NCBI GenBank assembly: GCA_016650215.1 | Contig: JAENWF010000132.1 | Coordinates: 1 to 32,627 of the forward strand | Direction: 5' to 3' | Length of the DNA: 32,627 nt | Source: Thermoanaerobaculia bacterium | GTDB lineage: Bacteria > Acidobacteriota > Thermoanaerobaculia > Gp7-AA8 | The notes under the pieces: generated by a model | Seen by the model: the letters and a program-made list of their open reading frames with translations, nothing else | Database searches by the model: none | What the model was told of the DNA's origin: nothing | Made by a program: the position numbers and the translations under genes | Part shown: piece after piece, positions 1-8,210 of the stretch | How positions within the stretch are numbered: the stretch's first letter is position 1 | Layout of the letters: every line of letters begins with the position of its first letter

Positions 1-20
1 AGTTAGGCGCGATTTCGCCA

Positions 21-36
21 CGGCACCTGCGTTGAA
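21..36 (+). promoter_or_regulatory. Possible sigma54-like -24/-12 promoter (weak)
   Basis: The sequence reads CGGCAC, then 5 bases, then TTGAA. The sigma54 consensus is TGGCAC-N5-TTGCA, so 9 of 11 positions match, but the nearly invariant C of the -12 GC pair is A. It lies just upstream of ATG 54 in an operon that encodes a sigma54 activator, so autoregulation is a tempting inference. The missing GC makes it weak. Confidence 0.2.
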
Positions 37-53
37 TGCTAGCGTCAGCCTCA

Positions 54-2810
54 ATGACACGATCGCTTCTCACGAAGGTGCTGATCGGACTGCTCACGGT
101 GGGCGTGGTGCTGGGAGCGTTTGTCTCCTTCCAGCGCAAACGCAACTCGTTTGAGCGGATCGATTTCAAATCCGAGCGGAGCAATGGCGTCATCGTCGTG
201 AAGTCGGTCGATCCCGGCAGCCAGGCGGAAGCCGCGGGGCTGAAACCGGGGGACCGGATCTGGCTCATTGGTGAGACGCCGAGCAGCGAGATCGGCGGAC
301 TTCGCAAGACGCTCCGACAGATCGGGCAGCCGATTCCAATCGTCGTCGCGCGAGGAAACGAGACGCTAACGCTCACGTATCGCGCGCCCGATCTGAAGAT
401 CGATTACTCGTACCTGATCCTCAGCTTCATCGGCTTTCTTTATCTTGCGATCGGCCTCTTCACGCTGTTCCGCGGCGACACACGCGAGAGCTCGCTCTTC
501 TACTTCGTCACGCTGTTCTCGTTCATCGTCTACGTCTACACGCCGGCGGGCGACATCGACTGGAGCTACAAGGCACTGCAACTGGTCGAGGAGCTTGCGC
601 GCGTCTTCCTGCCGCCGCTGACGCTGCACTTCTTCCTCCTCTTCCCGCGCCCGGTGCTGCGTCATCGCGGCGCGATCGCGGCGCTCTACATCCCGCCTCT
701 GCTGCTCGCGCTCTGGAACATCGACCTTCTCATCTTCGGCAACGCGATCTTCGTGGCATCTCCGCAGCGTTCGCTCGAGCTGATCCAGCGGTGGGAGTAC
801 GTCGACTTCTTCGTTTACTTCACGCTCGCGATTCTTGCGCTGGCGTTCACTTACCGGAGGGCCGCGGCGATCGGGAAGAAACAGATCAAGTGGATCTACC
901 TCGGGACGGCACTCGGCTTCGTACCGTTTCTCGCGATCTACGTCGTCCCCTATCTGATCAATGGCTCCGTCGGGCCGATTTACGCGACGATCTCGATTCT
1001 GCCGCTCGCGTTCATTCCGCTCGCATTCGCGGTCTCCATCCTTCGCTACAAGCTGTGGGACGTCGAAGTCATCATCAAAGAGGTTCTCGCGTACTCGGTG
1101 ACCTTCGTCTTCGGCATGATCGCGTTCTCGACGGTCAATCTGATTCTGTCTCGCGTGATCGAAGAGCGCTCCGCGATGGAGCGAAATTTTCTCGCATTCA
1201 CATCGGGCCTGCTGATCGCAGGCGTTCTCATTCCGGTCAAGGGCCGCATCGAGTCGGTGCTCGAGATGTTTCTCTACCGCGACAGCTATCGCCACCGCCG
1301 GACGATGGCCGATTTCGCGCAGGAGCTTGCGAGCTTTCACGATGTGCACGAGCTGATCTCGATGATGCGCGAGCGACTCCGCTCGACGCTCGAGATCGGG
1401 AAGATGAATCTCTTCACTCGTGAGGGACCGCTTCTGCTGATCTATCAGCCGGAGGAGGATGTCCCGCGCCGCGCGCGTCCTGAGGACTTCGGAGCGATCC
1501 CGACCGAGGGACCACTGATCCTGACCGATCCGCGTCTGCCGGAAGCGACCGAGCTCCCGTGGCAGCTTCTGAAAGCCGGGTATCGATATCTTTTCCCGCT
1601 GCGGAACCGCGGCGAGCTGCAGGGGCTGCTGCTCCTTGGTACGAAGCGGGGCGACGAACCGCTCTCACGCGATGATCTGCATCTGCTCGGATCGCTGACC
1701 GCTCCGGTGGCGCTGGCGATCGAGAACTCGCGCCTGTATGGAAAGCTGCGCAGGCAGCTTGACGAGATTCGCGCTCTGAAGGAGTACAACGAGAACATCA
1801 TCGAGTCGTCGTCTTCCGCGATCGCAGTCGTCGCGAACGACGGGACTGTGCTGACCGCGAATCGCGCGTTCTGGGAACTCGTCGGCGCCGAGCACGAGGA
1901 CGAGCCGATCTCGGCTCTCTTCCCGCCGTACGACGAGCTGCGGCGCTCTCAGGGCCGCACGATGACTACCCACTTCGTTGACCGCCACGGCGTCGAGAAG
2001 GAAGTGACTGTCACCGTAAGCCCGCTGCATTCCGGTGATGTCGCCGATGGCGCCTGTGTGCTCGTCATCGGGGACATTTCCGATCGTGTCCGCCTCGAGC
2101 GCCAACTCCAGGACAAGGAGCGTCTCGCATCACTTGGACTGCTTGCCGCCGGCGTCGCGCACGAGGTCAACACGCCGCTGACCGGCATCTCGTCGTACGC
2201 GCAGCTGCTGCTTGCGGAGACCGCGGAAGACGATCCGAAGTTCAAGCTCCTGAAAAAGATGGAGCAGCAGACGTTCCGCGCGTCGAGCCTCGTCAACAAC
2301 CTTCTCGATCTGATCGCGAACCGGCCGCGTTCGCGCGAGATCGTGAGCATTCGCGAACTGATCGCGGCGACCATCACGCTGCATGAGGACCTGCTCAAGC
2401 CGAAGAACATCTCCGTCCATCTCGGCGAGATACCCGACTCGCAGGTCCGCGGGAACTTTCACGACCTCCAGCAGGTGCTGACCAACGTCCTCCTCAACGC
2501 ACGCGACGCGGTTTCGCAGAACGGAAACGTCTGGATCAACGGCGCGGATGAGGGAGAACGGATCGTGATCCGTATCCGCGATGATGGAAAAGGCATTGCG
2601 AGCGAACTGCTCGACCGCATTTTCGAGCCGCTCGTGACTACGAAGCGGGGACAGGGCGGAACCGGCCTCGGCCTGGCCATCAGCCGCCGCATCGTCAACG
2701 CTTCGGATGGCGAGATCACCGTTCAAAGCCCGCCCGGCGCTGGAGCCGAGTTTTCGATTAGTTTCCCCCGCCTCGGCACCCGCGAAGCGGCTTCGGTCAT
2801 ACTGGAGTAA
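54..2810 (+). CDS. PDZ-domain multi-pass sensor histidine kinase (GAF-PAS-HisKA-HATPase)
   Basis: Membrane sensor kinase that would autophosphorylate and pass phosphate to the NtrC-type regulator encoded 9 bp downstream. In order: an N-terminal TM segment (about residues 4-22); a PDZ domain (about 35-100, with AEAAGLKPGDRI); a run of eight or nine TM segments (about 115-400); a GAF-like region; a PAS domain (about 585-680); HisKA with the H-box AAGVAHEVNTPLTGI (phospho-acceptor His about 703); and an HATPase domain with N box (LTNVLLNARDAV), G1 (DDGKGI) and G2 (GGTGLGLAI). All key residues are present, so it should be active. The PDZ sits between TM1 and TM2 and is probably periplasmic, suggesting it senses envelope peptides or proteins (inference). 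ATG 36 is an in-frame alternative start. Neither start has a clear Shine-Dalgarno; 54 was chosen because MTRSLLTK leads straight into TM1. Confidence 0.88.
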   Translation: MTRSLLTKVLIGLLTVGVVLGAFVSFQRKRNSFERIDFKSERSNGVIVVKSVDPGSQAEAAGLKPGDRIWLIGETPSSEIGGLRKTLRQIGQPIPIVVARGNETLTLTYRAPDLKIDYSYLILSFIGFLYLAIGLFTLFRGDTRESSLFYFVTLFSFIVYVYTPAGDIDWSYKALQLVEELARVFLPPLTLHFFLLFPRPVLRHRGAIAALYIPPLLLALWNIDLLIFGNAIFVASPQRSLELIQRWEYVDFFVYFTLAILALAFTYRRAAAIGKKQIKWIYLGTALGFVPFLAIYVVPYLINGSVGPIYATISILPLAFIPLAFAVSILRYKLWDVEVIIKEVLAYSVTFVFGMIAFSTVNLILSRVIEERSAMERNFLAFTSGLLIAGVLIPVKGRIESVLEMFLYRDSYRHRRTMADFAQELASFHDVHELISMMRERLRSTLEIGKMNLFTREGPLLLIYQPEEDVPRRARPEDFGAIPTEGPLILTDPRLPEATELPWQLLKAGYRYLFPLRNRGELQGLLLLGTKRGDEPLSRDDLHLLGSLTAPVALAIENSRLYGKLRRQLDEIRALKEYNENIIESSSSAIAVVANDGTVLTANRAFWELVGAEHEDEPISALFPPYDELRRSQGRTMTTHFVDRHGVEKEVTVTVSPLHSGDVADGACVLVIGDISDRVRLERQLQDKERLASLGLLAAGVAHEVNTPLTGISSYAQLLLAETAEDDPKFKLLKKMEQQTFRASSLVNNLLDLIANRPRSREIVSIRELIAATITLHEDLLKPKNISVHLGEIPDSQVRGNFHDLQQVLTNVLLNARDAVSQNGNVWINGADEGERIVIRIRDDGKGIASELLDRIFEPLVTTKRGQGGTGLGLAISRRIVNASDGEITVQSPPGAGAEFSISFPRLGTREAASVILE

Positions 2811-2819
2811 CTACCCTTA

Positions 2820-4235
2820 ATGCGAATCCTGATCGTCGATGACGAAGAAGTCCTGCGTGATGTGCTCGAAGTCGTGCTCCGGCGCGAGGGCTTCGACATC
2901 GTTCTCGCCTCGAGCGGCGAGGAAGCGCTCAGCCTTCTCGACGGCGACGAAATCGATCTGATGATCCTCGACATCATGCTGCCGGGGATCAGCGGCATCG
3001 ACACGCTTCGCGCGGTCCGTATCTCGAATCCCAGTCTCCCGGTCATCATCATCACCGCGTTCTCGTCGATCGATGGCGCGATCGAGGCGATGAAACACGG
3101 CGCCTTCCACTACATCCCGAAGCCTTTCAAGAACGAAGAAGTCGTGATGACGGTGAACAAGGCGCTCGAGCAGCGCCGGCTCACCCACGAAAACGAGCGT
3201 CTCAAAGCCGAGCTGTCCGAGAAGTTCTCGTACTCGAACATCATCGGCAAGAGCGAGACGATGCGGAAGGTGTTCGACCTGATCCGCCTTGCGGCTCCCT
3301 CGCGCTCGAACATCCTGATTCAGGGCGAATCAGGCACAGGCAAGGAGCTGGTCGCGAAGGCGATTCATCACGCCAGTCCACGCGCGCGCAATGCGTTCGT
3401 CACCGTCAACTCCGGTTCGCTGCCTCCCGAGCTCCTCGAGTCGAGCCTCTTCGGCCACATGAAAGGGGCCTTCACCGGCGCGATTGCCACCAAGCGCGGT
3501 CTGTTCGAAGTCGCCGACGGCGGATCGATCTTCCTCGACGAGATCGGCAACATCAACCTCGAGACGCAGGCGAAACTGCTGCGCGTCATCCAGGAGAAGG
3601 AGTTCATGCGCCTCGGCTCGGTCGAGACGGTGAAAGTCGATGTCCGCATCATCGCGGCGACGAACGCCGACCTCTCCAAGCTGATGCGCGACAACCTCTT
3701 CCGCGAGGATCTCTTCTACCGTCTCAACGTCATTACCCTGCAACTTCCGCCGCTCCGCCGCCGCCGCGAAGACATCCCTCTCCTCGTGTCGCACTTCCTC
3801 GACGAGTACGCGGAGGAGAACAAGCGGAAGGTGCGTGAGGTCACGCCGGAAGCGATGCGCCTGCTGATGGATTCCGGGTGGCCCGGTAACGTGCGCGAGC
3901 TCGAGAACACGATCGAGCGCGCCGTCGTCCTCTGTACCACCGACCGCATCGGAACCGAGCTGATGCCGGACTACCTCCGCTTCCCGGTGAACACCGATCA
4001 GCCGGCGATGATCGTCCCGGCCGAGGGGTTGTCCCTCAAGGATGCAGTCTCACGCTACGAGCGCGCGATGATCCTGCAGTCGCTCGAACTCTCGAACGGC
4101 GTGCAAAAGAAAGCCGCAGAGCTGCTTCAGCTCAAGCCTTCGACGCTGAACGAAATGATGAAGCGGCTCGGGATTCACACCAGGTCGAACGCGGTTGACG
4201 ATTCGTCGTCAGAAGCGCCCCCTCCAACGTCCTGA
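2820..4235 (+). CDS. Sigma54-dependent NtrC-family response regulator
   Basis: Transcription activator of sigma54 promoters and partner of the upstream kinase. The receiver domain (1-120) has the acidic pair D7/D8, phospho-acceptor D51, T79 and K101. The AAA+ domain (about 140-370) has Walker A GESGTGKE (169-176), the sigma54-contacting GAFTGA loop (216-221), Walker B with D240-E241, and an arginine-finger region around FREDLFYRLNV. The C-terminus (about 405-455) carries a Fis-type helix-turn-helix (KKAAELLQLKPSTLNEMM). The length of 471 aa is normal for the family. It starts 9 bp after the kinase stop without an evident Shine-Dalgarno. Targets cannot be read from the sequence; a good -24/-12 site was not found in the other intergenic regions. 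Confidence 0.95.
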   Translation: MRILIVDDEEVLRDVLEVVLRREGFDIVLASSGEEALSLLDGDEIDLMILDIMLPGISGIDTLRAVRISNPSLPVIIITAFSSIDGAIEAMKHGAFHYIPKPFKNEEVVMTVNKALEQRRLTHENERLKAELSEKFSYSNIIGKSETMRKVFDLIRLAAPSRSNILIQGESGTGKELVAKAIHHASPRARNAFVTVNSGSLPPELLESSLFGHMKGAFTGAIATKRGLFEVADGGSIFLDEIGNINLETQAKLLRVIQEKEFMRLGSVETVKVDVRIIAATNADLSKLMRDNLFREDLFYRLNVITLQLPPLRRRREDIPLLVSHFLDEYAEENKRKVREVTPEAMRLLMDSGWPGNVRELENTIERAVVLCTTDRIGTELMPDYLRFPVNTDQPAMIVPAEGLSLKDAVSRYERAMILQSLELSNGVQKKAAELLQLKPSTLNEMMKRLGIHTRSNAVDDSSSEAPPPTS

Positions 4236-4264
4236 GCCACCGACCATGGCGAAGGATGGTTTCC

Positions 4265-4288
4265 GCTGACCCTTCGCTTCGCTCACAG
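4265..4288. repeat. Short palindromic intergenic repeat (ACCCTTCGCT type), copy 1
   Basis: The core TGACCCTTCGCTTCGCTCA recurs with one change at 4518-4536. The motif is partly self-complementary (ACCCT/AGGGT in the second copy). It looks like a dispersed extragenic palindrome fragment just after the response regulator. Confidence 0.55.
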
Positions 4289-4307
4289 ACCGCGAAGAAA
4301 TTCGGCC

Positions 4308-4412
4308 TCTGTGTGGCGCCGCCGACCCGCGGCGGCGCTTTGCGGCCGTTGCAACAGGATCGCCCAATGAACATTGAAAGGGCGCCGCCGCGGGGCGGCG
4401 GCGCCACACAGA
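4308..4412 (+). repeat. 105-bp MITE-like palindromic element, copy A
   Basis: Bounded by TCTGTGTGGCGCCG and its exact reverse complement. The terminal inverted repeats extend to about 31 bp with a single mismatch. The roughly 43-base centre contains CCGTTG, AACA, ATCGCC and AATGA in that order. Copy B at 22762-22865 has the same ends and, when reverse-complemented, the same ordered centre, so these are two copies of one dispersed element in opposite orientations. It has no coding capacity. It is either a non-autonomous transposon relic or a structured extragenic palindrome. Confidence 0.8.
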
Positions 4413-4453
4413 ACCGGCGAGTTTCGCTTGCTCAGAGGTGTGAAGAAATCGCA

Positions 4454-4483
4454 AGTCATTCCTCGCTTGCGCTCGGAATGACT
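4454..4483. repeat. 30-bp extragenic palindrome
   Basis: AGTCATTCC and GGAATGACT are perfect 9-bp inverted arms around a 12-base centre rich in CGC. The sequence type (TCATTCC...GGAATGA) is like the outer inverted repeat around copy B of the MITE-like element near 22743-22892. Confidence 0.6.
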
Positions 4484-4515
4484 CGTACGTGGCGTGATCT
4501 GCTGCGGTGCCCACC

Positions 4516-4540
4516 GTTGACCCTTCGCTCCGCTCAGGGT
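4516..4540. repeat. Short palindromic intergenic repeat (ACCCTTCGCT type), copy 2
   Basis: Near-copy of 4265-4288, with ACCCT and AGGGT at its ends forming a small hairpin. It overlaps the last few codons of the minus-strand membrane protein gene that ends at 4534 and could act as its terminator, but there is no T-run. Confidence 0.45.
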
Positions 4541-4782
4541 TGGAGACGAGGTTGCCGGCGAACCCTCACCAGCCCAAACCCCGCAATCACCGCCCATACC
4601 CCCTCCATGAGAATGAATCCGTACTGCCGCTCAACGAACGCGGTGACGAACAGCAGCACACCTCCCACGAGGTTGAGCAACTGATACGTCACCGTTTCGG
4701 ACTTGATCCTCTTCATCTGATGACCCGCGTATGCGGTGAGAATCACGATGGCTCCAAGGATTGATATTGCCTGATACACCAT
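4534..4782 (-). CDS. Small CBU_0592-like integral membrane protein
   Basis: An 82-aa protein with three hydrophobic helices: about residues 3-20 ([18 protein letters not shown]), 33-50 ([18 protein letters not shown]) and 56-74. The [10 protein letters not shown] and VWAVIAG segments resemble the CBU_0592 family of small bacterial membrane proteins, whose function is unknown. ATG 4782 was chosen because the reading frame upstream of it is not hydrophobic and a GGAG lies about 10 bases before it; longer in-frame starts would overlap the divergent peptidase gene. The 25-bp gap to that gene means the two starts share one small promoter region. Confidence 0.7.
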   Translation of the reverse strand: MVYQAISILGAIVILTAYAGHQMKRIKSETVTYQLLNLVGGVLLFVTAFVERQYGFILMEGVWAVIAGFGLVRVRRQPRLQP

Positions 4783-4807
4783 AGAATTCACGCTCCGAGG
4801 TGAATGA

Positions 4808-7378
4808 ATGACGCGACGTAGTCTCGCCGTGATGTTACTGATCGCCCTTGCGGTCCCTGCGCTTTTTGCACAGCAGACCGTTCCAACCCCCGAGGAGTTT
4901 CTCGGGTACCGGCTGGGTGAGAACTTCACTCCATACGACCGGATCCTCGACTACTTCGGCGAGCTGACGAAACGGTCGAATCTGATCACGGTGCACACCT
5001 TTGGCCAGACTTATGAGCGCCGCCCGCTGGTGATGGCGGTGGTGACGTCGGCGAAGAATCAGGCGGCAATCGACACGATCCGCGCAAATGTGGCGGCGCT
5101 CGCGGAGGCTGGCACGATCGACTCCGTGCGCGGGTCGGAAATCGCGAAGACCTCACCGGTCATCGTCTGGCTCGCGTTTGGAATCCATGGAAACGAGTCA
5201 TCATCGGCCGAGGCGGCGATGCGTGTCGCGGCGACGCTGCTGCGCGACCCGCAATACGCGAAAGTCCTCGAGGACTCGGTCGTCGTAATCGAGCCGCTCC
5301 AGAATCCCGACGGACGCGAACGCTACATTCAGTGGTTCCATCGCACTCGCGGGATCGACGCGAACACGAATCCCGACTCCGCCGAGCACTACGAGCCGTG
5401 GCCGGGAGGGCGCTACAACCACTACATGATCGACATGAACCGCGACATGACGTGGATGTCGCAAAGAGAGACGCAGGCTCGCGTCGCGCTGCATCGCGAC
5501 TGGTGGCCGCAGGTCTTCGTCGACCTGCACGAGATGAGCTGGACCTCGAGCTACTTCTTTCCTCCCGACGCCGCGCCACTCAACCTGAACATGCCGTCCG
5601 ACATCACGAAGTGGCTCGAGGTCTTCGGACGCGCGAATGCCGCCGAGTTCACCAAACGCGGCTGGCCGTTCTTCGTCGGCGAGCGATTCGATCGCTTCTA
5701 CCCCGGCTATCGCGACTCGTGGCCTTCGCTCCGTGGCGGCATCGGAATGACATATGAAGTCGCCGGCGGCGGTCGCGGCGGGTCCGCGATCGAGCGGGAA
5801 GACAGCACGACGCTGACGCTCGCTGACCGGATCGACCAGCACTCCACGACCGCACTCGCGACGGTGCGCACCGCCGCCGCGAACCGTGAGGCGCTACTTC
5901 GCTACTCGTGGGACTCGGCGCGGAAGGCGCTCGAGGAAGGGCGCAACACGTATCTGATTCTTCCAGGTTCGCCCAACTTTACGCGCTTGGCCGACACGCT
6001 GCAGAAGCAGGGAGTGCGCGTCCAGATGCTCGGAGCGCCGATCACGATGCGCGCGATACGGGTCGACCGGGAGGCCGCCGAGAGTCACACATTTCCAGCG
6101 GGCACCGCGGTGGTTTCGACGCGGCAGGCCCTCGGCGGCCTCGCGCAGACTCTCCTCGAGCGAAACGCCGCGATGCCGCAGACGTTCGTCGACGAGCAGC
6201 GCGCGAAAGCCGCGGCAGACGAGCCGGACGATTTCTACGACCTCACGGTCTGGTCGATGCCTGTCGCGATGAACGTCGAGACCTGGGTGACCAGCTCCGC
6301 CATCAACGCCCAGCTCGTGCCCTGGACAGAGCCTCCTGTCGGCGCGGTCTCTCCCGCGCAGTACGCCTATCTCGTCTCCGGAAACGATCCGAACGTCTAT
6401 CGCTTCGCGGGACAACTCATCCGGCGCAGCGTCCGGTTCAACGTCTCGGACGCCGAGCTGAATCTCGGTGACCGGACGTATCCGCGTGGCAGCATCGTGA
6501 TCCTCAAGGGAAACAACAACGCCGAACTGGTGAACACGCTTTCGGCCGCAGCGAAGGAAACGAACACGACGGTCGTGGCGCTAGCCGAGGGCTGGATGGG
6601 GGCGACGACGTTCGGCAGCGAGAAGCTGCACTACGTACGCGAGCCAAAGATCGCTCTCGTCGGAGGGCCGGGAACGGGAGCGACCTCGTTCGGCATGCTC
6701 TGGCACACCCTCGATGTCGACACGCCTGTGCCGCACACCGTGATCTGGGCCGACTCGATCCGTAATCTGGACCTCGCCAGGTACAACGTCATCATTCTCC
6801 CGGACGGCGACTACGTCGATCGGATCGGCAAGCGCGGAACCGAGAAACTGCAGGCGTGGGTGCGCGGTGGCGGCACACTCGTCGCCATCAAAGGCGCGAC
6901 TGCTTACCTGCACGACAAGGATGTCGCGCTCTCGAAGCTCAAGCCGTGGGAGGCGGAAAAGAAGGAAGGGGAGAAGAAGGACAGCGACAAGAAGGACGAA
7001 GAGCCAGTGACCGATCGGTACAATGAGTACCGCGTTCCCGGTTCCGCATTCCGCACGACGATGAACGAGCGCTCGTATCTGACCTTCGGCGTGCCCCGCT
7101 CGCCCGCGGTGCTTGTCGAAGGGTCAGCGGCGTTCCAGCAGCTCCCCCGCAAGGTCGACAACGTCATCACGATCGAGAAGGAGGACCCGCTGCTCGCGGG
7201 CATCGCCTGGACGGAATCGCTTGATCGGCTCAAAGGATCACCGTACGTGGTGAACGAGAGCGTCGGCCGCGGCACGATCGTGACGTTCGCCGACGAGCCG
7301 CATTTCAGGCTCTTCTGGCGCGGAACGCTACCGGTATTCATGAATGCGGTGATCTATTCACCGAGCTTTCTGAGATGA
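4808..7378 (+). CDS. Secreted M14-family zinc carboxypeptidase, large form
   Basis: Exported metallopeptidase. The signal peptide is [21 protein letters not shown], with likely cleavage before QQT. The M14 fold occupies about residues 35-360. The zinc ligands are H127 and E130 (HGNE) and H241 (LHEM); the substrate-binding pair is N211-R212 (MNRDM) and the catalytic Glu is about E317 (MTYEVAGGG). All are intact, so it is probably active. The C-terminal half includes a class I amidotransferase-like fold ([18 protein letters not shown], then [13 protein letters not shown] about 680-700). A Lys/Glu-rich linker near residues 715-735 is of low complexity. At 856 aa it is much longer than a classical carboxypeptidase but similar to bacterial M14 proteins with this C-terminal domain. 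The RBS GAGGTG lies 5 bases before ATG. Confidence 0.9.
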   Translation: MTRRSLAVMLLIALAVPALFAQQTVPTPEEFLGYRLGENFTPYDRILDYFGELTKRSNLITVHTFGQTYERRPLVMAVVTSAKNQAAIDTIRANVAALAEAGTIDSVRGSEIAKTSPVIVWLAFGIHGNESSSAEAAMRVAATLLRDPQYAKVLEDSVVVIEPLQNPDGRERYIQWFHRTRGIDANTNPDSAEHYEPWPGGRYNHYMIDMNRDMTWMSQRETQARVALHRDWWPQVFVDLHEMSWTSSYFFPPDAAPLNLNMPSDITKWLEVFGRANAAEFTKRGWPFFVGERFDRFYPGYRDSWPSLRGGIGMTYEVAGGGRGGSAIEREDSTTLTLADRIDQHSTTALATVRTAAANREALLRYSWDSARKALEEGRNTYLILPGSPNFTRLADTLQKQGVRVQMLGAPITMRAIRVDREAAESHTFPAGTAVVSTRQALGGLAQTLLERNAAMPQTFVDEQRAKAAADEPDDFYDLTVWSMPVAMNVETWVTSSAINAQLVPWTEPPVGAVSPAQYAYLVSGNDPNVYRFAGQLIRRSVRFNVSDAELNLGDRTYPRGSIVILKGNNNAELVNTLSAAAKETNTTVVALAEGWMGATTFGSEKLHYVREPKIALVGGPGTGATSFGMLWHTLDVDTPVPHTVIWADSIRNLDLARYNVIILPDGDYVDRIGKRGTEKLQAWVRGGGTLVAIKGATAYLHDKDVALSKLKPWEAEKKEGEKKDSDKKDEEPVTDRYNEYRVPGSAFRTTMNERSYLTFGVPRSPAVLVEGSAAFQQLPRKVDNVITIEKEDPLLAGIAWTESLDRLKGSPYVVNESVGRGTIVTFADEPHFRLFWRGTLPVFMNAVIYSPSFLR

Positions 7379-7384
7379 GCCGAG

Positions 7385-8200
7385 ATGCCGATCCGTCAAC
7401 CTGCCGTTGCCGGCGCGTTTTATGAGGCGAATCCTGCGCGGTTGCGCGCGCAGGTCGACGCCTGCTTTGCGGAGAATCCGGCGGCGCCGGCAAAGGCGCG
7501 GCTGATCGCCGCGGTCGTTCCGCACGCGGGACTCATGTACAGCGGGCATGTTGCGGCCGCGCTTTACGCGCTCGCCGATCTCCCGCGCCGCCTGATCATC
7601 CTCTGTCCGAATCACACCGGTACCGGCCATTTTGCGGCAATCAATCGCGAGGGAGCGTGGCGGACCCCCCTGGGTGAGATGCCGATCGACACGGAGCTCG
7701 CGGACGCGCTGATGAGAAAGAGCGCCCTGCTGCTCGACGACGCGAAGGCGCACGCGCGCGAGCATTCGCTCGAGGTTCAGCTTCCATTCCTCCAGCGTCT
7801 CCGCGACGACTTCCGCTTCGTGCCGATCTGCCTCGGCGCGCCCCGCTATGCGATGTGTCTGGAGATTGGAAACGCGATCGCCGATGTGGTCGCGGAGAGC
7901 GGCGAGCCAGTCGCGATTTTTGCCAGCTCCGATCTCAATCACTACGAGGATCAGGAGACGACGCTTCGCAAGGACCAGCTCGCGATCGATCGCGTGGTCG
8001 CGCTCGACCCTGAAGGACTCTGGCGCGTTGTCGAGGAACACGACATCTCGATGTGCGGATACATCCCCACGACGACCATGCTGATCGCGGCGCGGAGGCT
8101 CGGCGCAACGAAAGCCCGGCTCATCAAGCACGCAACTTCCGGCGACATCAACCGCGACTACGGTCATGTAGTCGGATACGCGGCGATCGCTGTGGGATAG
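7385..8200 (+). CDS. amrB: MEMO1-family protein (AmmeMemoRadiSam system protein B)
   Basis: Homologue of the MEMO family, a fold related to class III extradiol dioxygenases that usually accompanies AMMECR1 and a radical SAM protein. It has the family landmarks: the N-terminal RQPAVAGAFYEAN, PHAGLMYSGHVAAALY, CPNHTG, REHSLEVQLPFLQ, SSDLNHYE and DISMCGYIPTTTML. These include the conserved His residues and the Cys near the presumed metal site. The 271-aa length is normal. It follows the peptidase by 6 bp and precedes glgA by 10 bp, so the three may be cotranscribed. The AMMECR1 and radical SAM partners are not in this window. The biochemical activity of the bacterial family remains poorly defined. 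Confidence 0.88.
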   Translation: MPIRQPAVAGAFYEANPARLRAQVDACFAENPAAPAKARLIAAVVPHAGLMYSGHVAAALYALADLPRRLIILCPNHTGTGHFAAINREGAWRTPLGEMPIDTELADALMRKSALLLDDAKAHAREHSLEVQLPFLQRLRDDFRFVPICLGAPRYAMCLEIGNAIADVVAESGEPVAIFASSDLNHYEDQETTLRKDQLAIDRVVALDPEGLWRVVEEHDISMCGYIPTTTMLIAARRLGATKARLIKHATSGDINRDYGHVVGYAAIAVG

Positions 8201-8210
8201 AGTCCGCCCG

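Larger units (their letters stand above)
4236..4533. other. Repeat-filled intergenic region (about 300 bp)
   Basis: No convincing gene lies here. The stretch is a mosaic of palindromic repeats: the ACCCTTCGCT repeat, the 105-bp element, a 30-bp perfect palindrome at 4454-4483 and the start of a second ACCCTTCGCT copy. It separates the two-component operon (plus) from a convergently transcribed small membrane protein gene (minus), so some hairpins may end transcription, although no U-tract is obvious. Confidence 0.6.

Noticed and set aside
4490-4505. Sigma54 promoter-like TGGCGT...GCTGC in the intergenic repeats
   Set aside because: The GG-to-GC distance is wrong (8 or 11 rather than 10 bases) and it lies within palindromic repeats.
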